A DNA stretch of 64,000 bases from contig VCAZ01000278.1 in assembly GCA_005784505.1 (NCBI GenBank), forward strand, positions 165,001 through 229,000. The letters are read 5' to 3'. The position numbers and the translations under genes are program-made. This document shows positions 27,063 through 33,838 of the stretch, in pieces (the first letter of the stretch is position 1; every line of letters starts with the position of its first letter). The DNA comes from Bagarius yarrelli. Taxonomy: Eukaryota > Chordata > Actinopteri > Siluriformes > Sisoridae. The notes beneath the pieces were generated by a model. That model did not search any database. It had not been told where the DNA came from and saw only the letters and a list, made by a program, of their open reading frames with translations.

Positions 27063-30000
27063 CATTATATAAGGAGCTGATGTTTTTTGTACTGAAGAAC
27101 TGAAGGGTTTTGGGATGTTGCAGGCTAAGAAAAGAGGAGGAACAGCGTCTAGCTGAGGAGGAGAGAGTGAGACGTTTGGAGGAGGAGAAGATTCAAGCAG
27201 AAGAGAAAAAGAAGGAAGAGGAGGAGAAGGCTCGTAAGGCCGAGGAGGAGAGGGAGCAACTGGAGCTGGAGGAACAACAGAAACGGGCCGAGTTACAGAA
27301 AGAGGTAAAAAAAAAAAAAGAGCTGAAACGTAGCCATCATACACATGGATTAGACTGCTGAGTCTGATGCACTTTATCAGACAATGATTGATTTTGTATC
27401 CAATCACAGCGAGAGGAGGCAGAAGCAAAAGCTCTGGAGGAGGCGGAGAAGCAACGGCAGGAGAGAGAGCGCATCATGCAGCAGAACCAGCAGGAGCGCA
27501 TGGAGAGGAAGAAGGTGACCACCACCAGGCCACTCGTTTAGAACATGTCCTCGTCGAACACATTTCAGTTTGTAGGAAATGTTATTGACAAACTAGATTA
27601 AAAGCTGAAACATTACTGATTTTTTTAGAAATGAATAACTGGTAACATCCATTCTTTCACATCGCTAATTTTGTGTTGCTGCCTAAAAGCACTTCCTGTC
27701 ACATGACTGCTGAGTCTCAGGAGCATCTCCACTGCTGTCGATGACCATCTCCCCATTTGAGTTTCTACATCGAAATAATTTCCATTTGAATACTAGAACT
27801 GTATTTTCTGTGTTTTTACCCTACCAATTTCTCCGAATGCACTTTAACACACACACACACACAAGATCTTAATTGCATGTTTTTTTTAGTCTCTTAGTAA
27901 AGAAAGCAGGCCATACAGATATTTGGCATGACGTTAGATTCATTAATGATGCTAGCTACCCTGTGTGAGACCTCACATTTACATCACAGTAAGACACTTA
28001 GTTATCTTATTTATTGTCCAGGTGAGCAGTACAGGGTTAAGGGCCTTTCTTAGGGGCCCAGTATTAGGTGCCTCTGACCTTCTGATCAGCAGTCCAACAA
28101 CATAACCACTTCCCACATTTGCCAGACTGTTCGGCGCTCGGTGTGAATGACAGCATTTAGTGCCGTGGCAACAGTGGTTCTCATAAGAACTAATGAACTG
28201 TTCATCCAACAATCAATAATAAATACCAGCACTGATTCCGAAGAAATCGGCTGTGAATTTTCCAGCGTATTTACGGATGTTTAACCACAGTTTATTTCCA
28301 GTATGTAAGTTACTGTAGCTGTGTCCATCAGAGCAGACATAACACCCCCCCCTTCTGCATTTTTAAGTACTAGTGGGAGTAAAATATTTATTTGTTATTT
28401 GGTAACATTTATCGATTAAAATAGATGTTTTTTTTTTGTTGTTTTCTAGCGGATCGAGGAAATTATGAAAAGAACCAGAAAAATGGACCAAAATGATTTT
28501 AAGGTAAGTCTTCATATGATTTAACTGCTATATAATGAGCTGTTGTAGATTTACTGAAGCGAGGCTTTTCATTGGTTGGGGTGACTTTTATCCGCAGGGT
28601 AATGAGGAGAAATGCATTCCAGATGAGAACAGCGACGTTGCTGACGAGTTAAACTGTGAACCCGGCGGTACGTGTTTATTTATACGCTTAATCTGCACGT
28701 CGGGATGCATCGAATCGCCCGTTTGTCAGGTGTTTGTTTTAGTATTTACACACTGATTTCCTGACTTTAGAGGACGAACCTGTGACTTCCGAGCAAAACA
28801 CAGACATCACTGACCAAACCGACATTCAGGAACAGGGCCTGTCTCCAGAAGAAGTCCGGCTGGAATCGGAGACACTCGACAGCACAAACGAACAGAGCAA
28901 AGTGGACGACAAAGAAAACAACAATGGTCTCAGTGCCGCACAGCCCACCGCGATCAGGTACAGGGATAGTTTGATTTTCTCTCCCTCACCTGTTCAAACC
29001 TGCTCATAGTGAGTGTATGATGTGTGTTTACACTAACGAATCATAATAATGTGGGGACTGTTAATGAATGGGCAAATAATGTGGGGCCTATATATAGTAT
29101 GGTGGCTTAGTGCTGTGATTAAGACTGTTTGGACCCAGAAAGACTGGGGTTTGATTTCCAGTGCCACCACTACTGGTGAGCAAGGCCCTTGAGCCTCAGT
29201 TGCCAAATGAGATAAATGTAAGTCGCTCTGGATAAGGACGTCTGCCAAATGCTGTAAATGTAAAATGTTTATAGTGATGAAATATAATATATATAATTTA
29301 CATATTCCATCTTAGTAAGTATGGGGTCAGAGCGCAGGGTCAGCGCCCCTGGAGCAGGAGCAGTTAAGGGTCTTGCTCAAGGACCAAACAGTGGTGCACT
29401 TGTCAGTGGTGGGGCTCGAACCTTGGTTCTTCTGATCAACAACTCAACTCATTGCAGGCAATGTTTTTTTTTTTTTTTTTTTTTTGTTTTTTTTTTTAAA
29501 GAAAATATTTTTTTATAGTGGTAAGAAAGTGGTAGATCGGTGGTTAACATGTTGGACCGCTGATCAGAAGAGCATGGGTTCAATTCCCATTCTCTACCAA
29601 GCTGCCACCGCTGGGCCTTTAAGCAAACCCTCAACTGCTCCATTGAATAAAATATGCAAAAATGTTCATGGCTGATGTGAGGACATCAAACAGGGATAAA
29701 GGAGAGGGGGTGGGACCGGAAAGTGTCCAGGTCGTCGGAGTGCAACCGGTGACCCGTGTTTTACAATGTTAACCTCGGCGTTGAAAAGCCTCAGGGTGGG
29801 AAGTGCTGTTCAGTAACAGATCAGCTACAGGAAGTTAGATAATGATGTGTTACAGTGAAATCGGGTTTTAGGAGCTGACGACGTTTCCAGTTCGTCATGG
29901 TTTTTCGAACAGTTTGTCCGCTTTCATCCTCGCTCACCCCAGCATCCGCATTCCATGCGCAGTTTTTGATCATGTGCCGAATGCAGCAGCAGCGGCAGCA

Positions 30001-31361
30001 GCAGCGGTGGGCTTTGCCTCCTGATGCATTTTAAATTCAGCTAATAAAACTCTAAAATATTATTGTACCCGAATCTTGGTAGTGAACAGAGTCTTATAAA
30101 TCATTATGTAATGTTTTAGACATGTCCAGTGTCTCTCTGGACAAAACTCTAACGAACAGTATTTAACCTTTTTATTTTTTAGGAATTAGTTCGTCTGGTT
30201 CATCAGTTTAAAGCTGTACTTTTGTCTTCTCTAGTCATTCTTCTCTGAAGGCACATCTGGTGGAAGGTTCAGAGTTTGTGAACGAGGACTGTAAAACGGG
30301 GCTGAATGGGAAGTCAGGATCGTGGAGCTTCGAGGAGTTTATTGATCTGGGTGTGCACACTAAAGGTCGACCTCACATCGAGTCTGATGCCTGTAATCAG
30401 TGTCTCATCGACTGTGGTGTGGGACCTGAAGGACCCAGGGTGGCCTTCGATGACAAGTCGGCCCCTGTGAACTCCCTCCATCCCGTTCCACCTATTGAAG
30501 CTCTTTCTGGTGAGAAGTTTTCCATCATGTTTATACTACAGACGACCTACGATATTTTGACTTCTGATTGGTTTTCTGGAATGTAACACTATCGTAACTT
30601 ATGGTTATATCCCCCTGTGATGAGATCTGTGGTAGCCCTCCGCAGCTTATAAGAGACCTGTATGAAAGGTTATAAAGACAACTAGTCCCTGTCCCAATAC
30701 CCACACTACACCCTACGGTCTTCCAGCAAGTGTGCAACTTTGGAAGTGCACACTTTTTAGTTAATAAGTGCACATTACTGAACGCAGTAACGCTGCTAAA
30801 AATGATAATTACATACATAAAATTGTCCATTTTGTCACACAATTTTCAAACAGTCTGTCAAAAATGCTGCCCTTTTTTCTTTTACTTACTTGGTTTGAAA
30901 CGTCACACCACCCGATGAATTCTGGGTAATATCCTTAAGCGAAGTCCACTTGGACCTGCACTTATTGCATTAAGGGGACAAGTAGGCAGAGCGGAGAAGC
31001 TGACTAGAGATTTAGGGCACCCTACGCAAATGAAGGGCACAAGGGTGGAAGTGCAGGTATTGGGACAGGTTATTGATGCATCAGAATACGTCGCAGAAGA
31101 AACAAGCTGGCTGTAGATCTGAGTGCCGATGTTATCACGCTGTTGTCACGTTTCATTTAGTAGCACGACGTTTTTATAAATATTATTCGACATACTTTTT
31201 TGGGTCACGCAGTCCTTTTGTAATTTTAGGGATGTTTATAATTATAAAATAATTTAGTTTGAGACTTACAGACTTAAAGCAAGTGAATATCTTCTTGCTA
31301 AATGAATACGCGTCATACTGACTCGTCCTCTTTCTCTCTTTCTTCCTCCTCAGAGATTTAA
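5779..31361 (+). CDS. map7d3: MAP7/ensconsin-family microtubule-associated protein (MAP7D3-like), 20 exons, first coding exon missing
   Basis: The family binds microtubules through an N-terminal coiled coil and recruits kinesin-1 through the C-terminal MAP7 domain. Twenty exons with consensus splice sites join in one open frame: 2504 nt, about 834 residues, ending at TAA 31361. Counting from the first visible residue: a Glu/Arg/Lys coiled coil at about 40-145 ending in RQKRWSWSG; a Ser/Pro/Arg linker at about 150-500 with the family signatures ISKRLSSSAALLNSSD and MDSSVLSRLLTPTQASLARS; the MAP7 domain at about 505-655 (charged helix ending RIEEIMKRTRKMD); an acidic tail with FEEFIDLG; and a final EI. 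The start codon is not in a recognised exon. Length and layout fit vertebrate MAP7 proteins. Choosing MAP7D3 over MAP7, MAP7D1 or MAP7D2 rests on neighbouring fhl1 and slc9a6, not on sequence distance. All phases agree, so the gene looks intact. Confidence 0.88.
6095..6225 (+). mobile_element. tRNA-headed SINE copy (family A)
   Basis: Starts 'ggggaagtggtgg', has a B-box-like gtgggttcggttcccagc, then 'actgttgggcccctgagcaaggcccttaac' and 'attgctcagttgt'. The head resembles a tRNA internal promoter. It is a degraded member of the family described at 55126-55298. Confidence 0.75.
6340..6530 (-). mobile_element. tRNA-headed SINE copy (family B)
   Basis: Reads 'agttgggggtcagagtgcagggtcagc', 'acagcgccccctggagcagg', 'aagggttaagggtcc' and 'cttgaacccaggtgt', the diagnostic blocks of family B in reverse. 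The head part is partly duplicated at 6490-6530. Confidence 0.75.
6601..6757 (+). mobile_element. tRNA-headed SINE copy (family A)
   Basis: Begins 'aggaagtggtagctcagttgttaaggtgttggacta', includes 'ggggttcgatttccagc' (B-box-like) and ends 'gtaagtcgctctggataagg'. Lies in the intron before exon b. Confidence 0.8.
7138..7218 (+). CDS. map7d3: map7d3-like exon b, start of the coiled coil
   Basis: Acceptor 'ccctgtag', donor CAAG|gtgagt. It encodes IDGAALRIDDKLRVAKERR and EEQEKQQ, the beginning of the microtubule-binding helix. Phases 1 and 1 match its neighbours. Confidence 0.88.
7342..7505 (+). CDS. map7d3: map7d3-like exon c, microtubule-binding coiled coil
   Basis: Encodes a highly charged helix (ILERERKAKLLVERQMEEKH and on to KQKQEEEK). 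The acceptor is a NAGNAG type (tgcagcag), so the exon can start at 7342 or 7345, with or without one alanine. Donor AAAAG|gtaagc. Confidence 0.9.
7540..7700 (-). mobile_element. tRNA-headed SINE copy (family B)
   Basis: Contains 'agttaggggtcaacgcgtagggtcagc', 'ggcgccccctggag', 'ctcgaacccaggtctttctgat' and 'gcgccttaacc'. It begins about 35 bp after the exon c donor. Confidence 0.75.
8720..9242 (+). mobile_element. MITE family C, about 0.5 kb, TIR near gcggtacc
   Basis: Starts 'acggcggtacc.taaagtacgagtgtcccgactaacgag' and ends 'gagctccgtcacagaaccag..aaacttgtaagtcaaagcggcgctgta'. The ends are imperfect inverted repeats. The internal part (gccagaatccag, acccaaccgctagtta, gtggagtcgtctgatctcc, cagtttattccagtacatcc) recurs at 17638-18118 (reverse), 23892-24240 and 63690-64000 (reverse). 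Confidence 0.8.
9763..9871 (+). CDS. map7d3: map7d3-like exon d, end of the microtubule-binding region
   Basis: Encodes EHYAAVMRRTLERNQRLEQ followed by RQKRWSWSG. This tryptophan-containing block is a hallmark of MAP7-family N-terminal domains. Acceptor 'tgtgtag', donor AACG|gtacga. Confidence 0.92.
10219..10314 (+). CDS. map7d3: map7d3-like exon e, Ser/Pro linker
   Basis: 96 nt, phase 1 at both ends. Encodes ESNSGPASSPVTIVISPASP and a basic Ser/Pro tail. Acceptor 'cccacag'; the donor CAAG|gtggtc is weak, so this exon may be skipped in some transcripts without changing the frame. Confidence 0.8.
10950..11118 (-). mobile_element. tRNA-headed SINE copy (family B)
   Basis: Carries 'ggggtcagaacgcagggtcagc', 'acagcgccccctggagg', 'gcttgaacccgggtcttt' and 'tttgagccaccactgcc'. 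It lies just before a family A pair. Confidence 0.8.
11165..11366 (-). mobile_element. tRNA-headed SINE copy (family A), left arm of an inverted pair
   Basis: Reads 'acatttacatttgcagtatttggc', 'ccttatccagagcgacttac', 'ttaagggccttgctcagggg', 'tgggaattgaacccacaacc' and ends 'ccttgagccaccacttcccc'. A second copy in the opposite direction begins about 30 bp later. Confidence 0.85.
11396..11585 (+). mobile_element. tRNA-headed SINE copy (family A), right arm of an inverted pair
   Basis: Begins 'caaagtggtagttcagtggtttaagtgttgg', contains 'ggttcagttcccagcacc' and ends 'gtaagtcgctctggataaga..tctaccaaat'. It is opposite in direction to the copy at 11165-11366. Confidence 0.85.
11740..11880. repeat. 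Dispersed repeat fragment (family D)
   Basis: A purine-rich stretch (aagcaaggtgaggaagagaaaaatgggg .. gggatcgggaaatgtcc) resembles pieces at 29695-29765 and 56935-57045, which share 'ggg(a)cgggaa/gggac' and 'cgg..g.gaacc' blocks. Family unknown to me. Confidence 0.4.
12030..12160 (-). mobile_element. tRNA-headed SINE copy (family A), truncated
   Basis: Contains 'caattggggcttaggggccttgctcaggagcccagcagtgg', 'tgctgggaatcgaacctgtg' and 'caacaccttaatcgctccgctaccactt'. The 'cattt..cagcatttggc' tail is missing. Confidence 0.8.
12566..12667 (+). CDS. map7d3: map7d3-like exon f, conserved linker motif
   Basis: 102 nt. Encodes KRTSSTTNLKQSSDSG and ISKRLSSSAALLNSSD; the second closely follows a motif found in MAP7-family proteins. 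Acceptor 'cctgtag', donor CAAAA|gtgagt. Confidence 0.9.
13411..13506 (+). CDS. map7d3: map7d3-like exon g, basic Ser-rich linker
   Basis: 96 nt, phase 1-1. Encodes AKRRSSSLNRLPSNVPRV and KEAHKQPQVEK. Acceptor 'cttgtag', donor ACAG|gtgcag. It resembles exon h in length, phase and its K-R-S-S-S-L-x-R core. Confidence 0.85.
14071..14664. mobile_element. MITE with TIR ggggtgtgacgag
   Basis: The left end 'aggggtgtgacgaga' and the right end 'tgcctcgtcgcacccc' are inverted repeats with one mismatch. The interior is not repeated elsewhere in the window and holds a 135-codon open frame (14169-14576) without a recognised domain. The end sequence suggests a hAT-like non-autonomous element; no target-site duplication is visible. 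Confidence 0.65.
15174..15269 (+). CDS. map7d3: map7d3-like exon h, basic Ser-rich linker
   Basis: 96 nt, phase 1-1. Encodes PVLKKRSSSLSRVGNRAP then a Pro/Lys tail. Acceptor 'cctcag', donor TCAG|gtgctt (weak). It is a possible tandem copy of exon g. Confidence 0.85.
15733..15764. repeat. (GT)n microsatellite
   Basis: About 16 uninterrupted GT repeats in the intron between exons h and i. Confidence 0.95.
16074..16803. mobile_element. hAT-like MITE interrupted by a DANA/Mermaid-type SINE
   Basis: The left end 'tagggttgggctgcacaatac' and the right end 'gtatcgtgcagccctaa' form the TIRs typical of small hAT-like fish elements. The interior shows 'atcgcaatc' and 'aatatcgcgatttta' blocks. A SINE at about 16394-16716 sits inside it, so the MITE is the older insertion. 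Confidence 0.75.
16394..16716 (+). mobile_element. DANA/Mermaid-like SINE
   Basis: Head 'gtttatcactgttgcctcacagcaagaaggtccagggttcaattcc' (tRNA-like, with a B-box), then 'tttctgtgtggagtttgcatgttctcc', 'ctccggtttcctcctacagtctgaaaacatg' and 'ccctgtgatggactggcgacctgtccagggtg'. These blocks are those of the DANA/Mermaid SINE described in zebrafish and catfish. The end 'tagagacggctgggatagactcc' is shared with copies at 36205-36330, 46800-47100 and 59075-59250. Confidence 0.88.
17155..17280 (+). CDS. map7d3: map7d3-like exon i, conserved RLLTPT motif
   Basis: Encodes HRPSASPMDSSVLSRLLTPT and ASLARSRSAAALSAHG, one of the most conserved linker segments of the MAP7 family. Acceptor 'gtgtgtag', donor ACAG|gtaact. 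A run of 20 C at about 17047-17064 lies roughly 90 bp upstream. Confidence 0.93.
17638..18118 (-). mobile_element. MITE family C, full-length copy
   Basis: Runs from 'cagcggtgcccggactttcgag' to 'acgctcgtaagtcatggtaccgctg' and matches 8720-9242 in reverse. The ends cagcggt(a/g)cc...ggtaccgctg are inverted repeats with TA next to the right end. Confidence 0.85.
18432..18463. repeat. (TTAGC)n pentanucleotide repeat
   Basis: About six copies of ttagc in tandem, perfect in sequence. Confidence 0.9.
19986..20045. repeat. (TC)n tract
   Basis: More than 20 TC repeats followed by (ttct)n, about 290 bp upstream of exon j. The Glu/Arg-rich - strand open frame here is a by-product. Confidence 0.95.
20338..20480 (+). 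CDS. map7d3: map7d3-like exon j, Ser/Arg-rich linker
   Basis: Acceptor 'ctttatcag'; the split glutamate completes in phase with exon i. Encodes SHLCPRSVSSTPPPSTRG and LRSRSTDRQRNSPSC, ending NIAQ. Donor CTCAG|gtcagc. The intron before it carries a (TC)n tract at 19986-20028. Confidence 0.85.
22523..22716 (-). mobile_element. tRNA-headed SINE copy (family A)
   Basis: Reads 'acatttacagcatttggcggatg', 'cttatccagagcgacttag', 'ggcctcgctcaggggcccaac', 'tgggaatcgaaccagaaatc' and 'cttaaccatgacccaccgctt'. Confidence 0.85.
23129..23268 (+). CDS. map7d3: map7d3-like exon k, Pro/Ser/Arg linker
   Basis: Acceptor 'gcatgtag', donor GCCAA|gtaaga. Encodes KAEKEKSVTSTAAKRPPSPS and a run of Pro/Ser/Arg repeats (HRSPSPGPIGGPRRTPSPG). 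It starts in phase 0 and ends in phase 2. Confidence 0.87.
23365..23600 (+). CDS. map7d3: map7d3-like exon l, long Pro-rich linker
   Basis: Only 96 nt of intron separate it from exon k. Acceptor 'cttccag', donor GACG|gtcaga. Encodes PSGVKQRPPSPQPASRPPP, ILRKRESKPKDASP and a Ser/Pro end. The longest continuous + strand frame here (23318-23788) overlaps it. Confidence 0.87.
23892..24240 (+). mobile_element. MITE family C, 3'-truncated copy
   Basis: Starts 'cagcggtatgttgatgtatgagtgtcccaactaacgag' and follows the 8720 copy through 'gtggagtcgtctgatcgccaagg' and 'cagtacatcctattgtagtg', then decays into AT-rich sequence and a TATT/ATT repeat at 24307-24330. Confidence 0.8.
24907..25277. mobile_element. 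MITE family E, TIR aaggctgtcacaatta
   Basis: The left end 'aaggctgtcacaattatca' and the right end 'aataattgtgacagcctt' are near-perfect inverted repeats of about 16 bp. The interior has 'aattgcgattatgac' and 'agattgcggtta' blocks. A second copy is at 59808-60343. The ends suggest a hAT-like origin. Confidence 0.8.
25617..25752 (+). CDS. map7d3: map7d3-like exon m, start of the MAP7 domain
   Basis: Acceptor 'cttccag', donor GACAG|gtgaac. Encodes SAAEAAKILAENRRLAREQK then EREEQLRLQREEE; the AENRRLAREQ block marks the start of the kinesin-1-recruiting MAP7 domain in this family. Confidence 0.92.
26019..26725 (+). repeat. Interspersed repeat R1, copy 1
   Basis: Starts 'tcggtagctggtccttcagtgtgg', includes 'cctcttaatacccccactatgacatcacaat', 'acacggcgtggaattacagacagagag', 'caactccaaacctctacactacaacc' and ends near 'ggaagcagtgcagcgagag'. 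The same blocks recur at 44965-45895 (reverse) and 47228-47950. No coding capacity or TIR seen. Confidence 0.8.
26755..27060. repeat. Long compound (AT)n/(GT)n microsatellite
   Basis: About 300 bp of alternating TA, interrupted by TG/TGTC tracts. It ends about 65 bp before the exon n acceptor and generates several spurious Tyr/Ile and Thr/His open frames on both strands. Confidence 0.97.
27124..27304 (+). CDS. map7d3: map7d3-like exon n, MAP7-domain helix
   Basis: Acceptor 'gttgcag', donor AAAGAG|gtaaaa. Encodes a long Glu/Arg/Lys helix (LRKEEEQRLAEEERVRRLEE ... QKRAELQKE). The acceptor lies only about 65 bp downstream of a 300-bp AT/GT microsatellite. Confidence 0.92.
27410..27514 (+). CDS. 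map7d3: map7d3-like exon o, MAP7-domain helix
   Basis: Acceptor 'aatcacag', donor AAGAAG|gtgacc. Encodes REEAEAKALEEAEKQRQERE and RIMQQNQQERMERKK; the heptad-like charged helix continues from exon n in phase 0. Confidence 0.92.
27973..28115 (-). mobile_element. tRNA-headed SINE copy (family A), degraded
   Basis: Recognised by 'cacatttacatcacagtaagac', 'agggttaagggcctttcttaggggcccag' and 'aacataaccacttcccac'. The centre is shortened. Confidence 0.55.
28450..28503 (+). CDS. map7d3: map7d3-like exon p, RIEEIMKRTRK motif
   Basis: 54 nt, phase 0. Acceptor 'gttttctag', donor TTTAAG|gtaagt. Encodes RIEEIMKRTRKMDQNDFK, the near-invariant end of the MAP7 domain and the strongest single family signature in the gene. 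Confidence 0.95.
28598..28667 (+). CDS. map7d3: map7d3-like exon q, acidic tail
   Basis: Acceptor 'atccgcag', donor GGCG|gtacgt. Encodes GNEEKCIPDENSDVADEL and ends CEPG. It is poorly conserved in the family; supported by phase and splice sites. Confidence 0.78.
28771..28957 (+). CDS. map7d3: map7d3-like exon r, acidic tail
   Basis: Acceptor 'gactttag', donor ATCAG|gtacag. Encodes an Asp/Glu/Thr/Gln-rich, probably disordered segment (DEPVTSEQNTDITDQTDIQE ... KVDDKENNNGLSAAQ). The intron before it is only 103 nt. Confidence 0.85.
29096..29262 (+). mobile_element. tRNA-headed SINE copy (family A)
   Basis: Begins 'tagtatggtggcttagtgctgtgattaag', has 'ggggtttgatttccagtgccacc' and ends 'gtaagtcgctctggataaggacgtctgccaaatgctgtaaatg'. 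Confidence 0.8.
29310..29445 (-). mobile_element. tRNA-headed SINE copy (family B)
   Basis: Contains 'gtatggggtcagagcgcagggtcagc', 'gcccctggagcaggag', 'ttaagggtcttgctcaagg' and 'ggggctcgaaccttggttc'. Confidence 0.8.
29519..29660 (+). mobile_element. tRNA-headed SINE copy (family A), degraded
   Basis: Begins 'gtggtaagaaagtggtagatcggtggttaac', has 'catgggttcaattcccattc' and 'gctgggcctttaagcaaaccctcaactgc'. It follows a T-rich tract of about 50 bp that could be the tail of the neighbouring copy. Confidence 0.65.
30235..30509 (+). CDS. map7d3: map7d3-like exon s, C-terminal FEEFIDLG segment
   Basis: Acceptor 'cttctctag', donor TTCTG|gtgaga. Encodes SSLKAHLVEGSEFVNEDC, SWSFEEFIDLGVHTKGRP and PRVAFDDKSAPVN. 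The FEE-(F/I)-I and AFDD blocks parallel the C-terminus of MAP7 proteins. Confidence 0.88.
30688..31069. mobile_element. MITE with perfect 14-bp TIR cctgtcccaatacc
   Basis: The left end cctgtcccaatacc and the right end ggtattgggacagg are exact inverted complements. The element is 382 bp, lies in the last intron of the MAP7-family gene, and has further palindromy inside (aagtgtgcaactttggaagtgcac / cttggacctgcactt). The superfamily is uncertain. Confidence 0.75.
31354..31361 (+). CDS. map7d3: map7d3-like terminal exon, two residues and stop
   Basis: After 'ttcctcctcag', AG|ATT|TAA completes a split Glu codon and adds Ile before the stop, giving ...EALSEI. A short hydrophobic end after a conserved acidic segment fits the family. 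The same exon continues as 3' UTR. Confidence 0.75.
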
Positions 31362-32985
31362 TGTGACTTTGATCTTCACCCACGGACGGTTGCTAATTGC
31401 ACTCGATGATGTTTGTCTGAATTCCAAAGTTCCTTGTGCTGGACAGCCGGACAGCCGGAGAAACTCTGAACGAATCACAGGACGGTTTCAACCTCTGCAC
31501 CTCCTTTTTTTTTTCTTCTAACAAAAATACGAAAAATGCTTCAGGGAAATAACTTTTTCACCATGCTCAAGTTTCTCTCTTCTCCTTTCATTGTTGCTTT
31601 TCTTTCAGTGTTCATGTTCCTTTGACCTTTTTTTTTTATGTTGACTCTTTTGTAATTTATTTCTCTGTCTTTGCATTTTATGACTTTTGTCTCTTTATGA
31701 CTTTGTATTCTGTCGTTATTCGGATTAGATATTGCGATGATCCCAGACGGTCAGTGGACCTGAGCAGAAGTGAGCAATTAATGTGAAGTGACGCTGTTAA
31801 GGTCAGAGGAGAAGTACCTCACACACTGGTTTAAAAATATTCCTGAACTGATCGACTATATAACAGTAACCCAAGATAAAGGAATAGAGAACCTCAGCAG
31901 CTGATAACACTTTTTTCTGGCAGGGGTGTCCAATCTCGGTCCCGGAGGGTCGGGGTGTCCTGCTGAGTTTAGCTCCACCCCTAATCACACTCACCTGAAC
32001 CAACTAACCAAGATCTTGCTAGGACTAACTTACAGGTTGGTGTGTTGAGGCAAGTTGGAGCTAAACTTTGCAGGACACCCTGACCCTCCAGGACGTCCAG
32101 GCCACCACTGCACTGTGACTCCTTAACCAGCTTTTGTCAGTTCTGATGTCATGACGCAGGCCTACAAGCTGCTAATTGTCCTCTTTTCTGTTGTGAAGCT
32201 TTGTATAAACACTTGTCACCTTTGTATGACGTACCTTGGACAAGATTTGCTGAGGTTAAAGTGCAAAACTTTAAGCTCAGCCCAAATTTATCAAATTTAA
32301 AGTCTTGATGCAAAAAAAAAAAGAAAAAAAACGAACTTGTTAAATTGAACATTGTTCCGTTCGGGTTTGTGGCCGTTGCCGTACGTTGATGATGTTTTCT
32401 TTCAAATGTATTTGGTTAGAAGCCTCATGCAGGAATATTCTGAAACGATAGTCCATCATTAATAACGGAATAAATCTTTCTCACTCTTAACAAGAAACTC
32501 CAGTGAAAGAAACATCTGTCGTCTCTTTCCACACTGCGGATGGAGATCAGCTGTGTAGGTGTTCCTGTAGGGTGGCAGCAGAGCGGGTTCTTAAATAATT
32601 GACCGTTTTCCATTAGAACCTCTTCCGGGTGGTAGTTTTGTCCGATCCTAACAGACGTTTGAAGTCTCTGTTAATGTTCCTTTGACTCTTCCCATCTTAA
32701 TTCCAGTGTCTGAGACAGTTTAATGTCTTATCAACCCGAGTCCATATATTTAGCTGATATTTAAAATGATGTTTCTTACATGTTGTAAGTATTATAAACA
32801 TGATCAGTATTTAGCTGTTATTGGATGGTGAGTCAGAATGATGCGTATTTTGGTCTGTTCTTCTTTTGGTGCATGTTTCTTTTGCTGCTACTCAACAACC
32901 TGGGATGTGGAACATGAGTCTGGTCCTGTTTGTTAGTTTGTTTGGCCTGAGAGAATGGTGAATAAACGAGGGGTATGAAGGTTGT
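31362..32985 (+). promoter_or_regulatory. map7d3: map7d3-like 3' UTR with candidate poly(A) signal
   Basis: Non-coding, T-rich sequence follows the stop. AATAAA occurs at 32469-32474 and 32961-32966. The second is followed within 30 bp by a GT-rich stretch (ggttgtggcaggttgt), as expected downstream of a cleavage site, so I place the transcript end near 32985. A MITE (31921-32110) lies inside. Confidence 0.5.
31921..32110. mobile_element. Palindromic MITE family F in the 3' UTR
   Basis: Starts 'caggggtgtccaatctcggtcccggagggtcggggtgtcctgc' and mirrors itself as 'gcaggacaccctgaccctccaggacgtccaggcc'. 'ggagctaaac' / 'gtttagctcc' blocks sit inside both arms. Related pieces are at 37040-37305 (interrupted by a SINE) and 63495-63545. 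Confidence 0.8.
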
Positions 32986-33589
32986 GGCAGGTTGTACGTA
33001 AGTTATATGATTTTTCTCACTTCTGTTTGGTTGATTTGAAGATGACGTGACTATAAAAATGGACAGGTTGACGTTTGGGCGTTCCGGTGACGGATCCTGA
33101 GATTGTGCTCAGGACTCTAAAGAAAAATACTATTTTGAAGTTATTTGCTGGTGTTGGTAGTTGCAAGGAAAATGGAAACCTCAAATGCTTGAAGAGTTGA
33201 ATAGGGACTGTTATACGTCCATAGTGTTATTGTGGACTTTTTTTTTTTTTTTTTTACACACTCACGGATGACTGAGGCCACTAAGCACAGGACATCCTAT
33301 TATTTATGATTGTAGTTATTTACTAGTAAACTAATTAGTATCATTCCTTTCATAACACCACTCTTTCCTTTATAGTCATGAATCACATACTTGAAAGTCG
33401 TGTTGTGTTGCTTACTGCTTTAGTGTTTGGAAAGCTTTAGCTTGAGACCTTAAACACTGTCTAGACGTCCAGTGGTGAAGCTCAGGCAATCATACAGCAG
33501 TCCCTCCCTTACGCCCCCTCAGTGTAAAAGACTTTAACACACCTCAAAGTGCTTGGAAACCTGCAGTGGCTGCTGCACATGCAGTCAGG

Positions 33590-33596
<7 letters not shown>

Positions 33597-33629
<33 letters not shown>

Positions 33630-33777
33630 GGGTGCACGGTCACTCGGACAGGGTCACACCAGTGGTGTAGTTGCTGCTTCTTTCCTCCAGCACTTTGTAA
33701 ACTCCTGAGTGGTTTGTGTTTTAAATCAGCTTTACAATAATAGGATAGAGCGGTGCCTTAGGACATATTTATATAAA

Positions 33778-33835
<58 letters not shown>
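33597..33835. repeat. (TG)n and (CA)n microsatellites in the intergenic gap
   Basis: A (TG)n tract at 33597-33625 and an uninterrupted (CA)n tract of about 54 bp at 33780-33835 lie 155 bp apart. They sit between the map7d3-like and fhl1 3' ends. The rest of 32985-34541 is AT-rich sequence with no gene that I recognise. Confidence 0.9.

Positions 33836-33838
<3 letters not shown>

Noticed and set aside
26736..27428. 230-codon - strand open frame, the longest in the window
   Set aside because: Most of it is the translated AT/GT microsatellite (Tyr/Ile/Thr/His repeats) and the rest is antisense to exon n.
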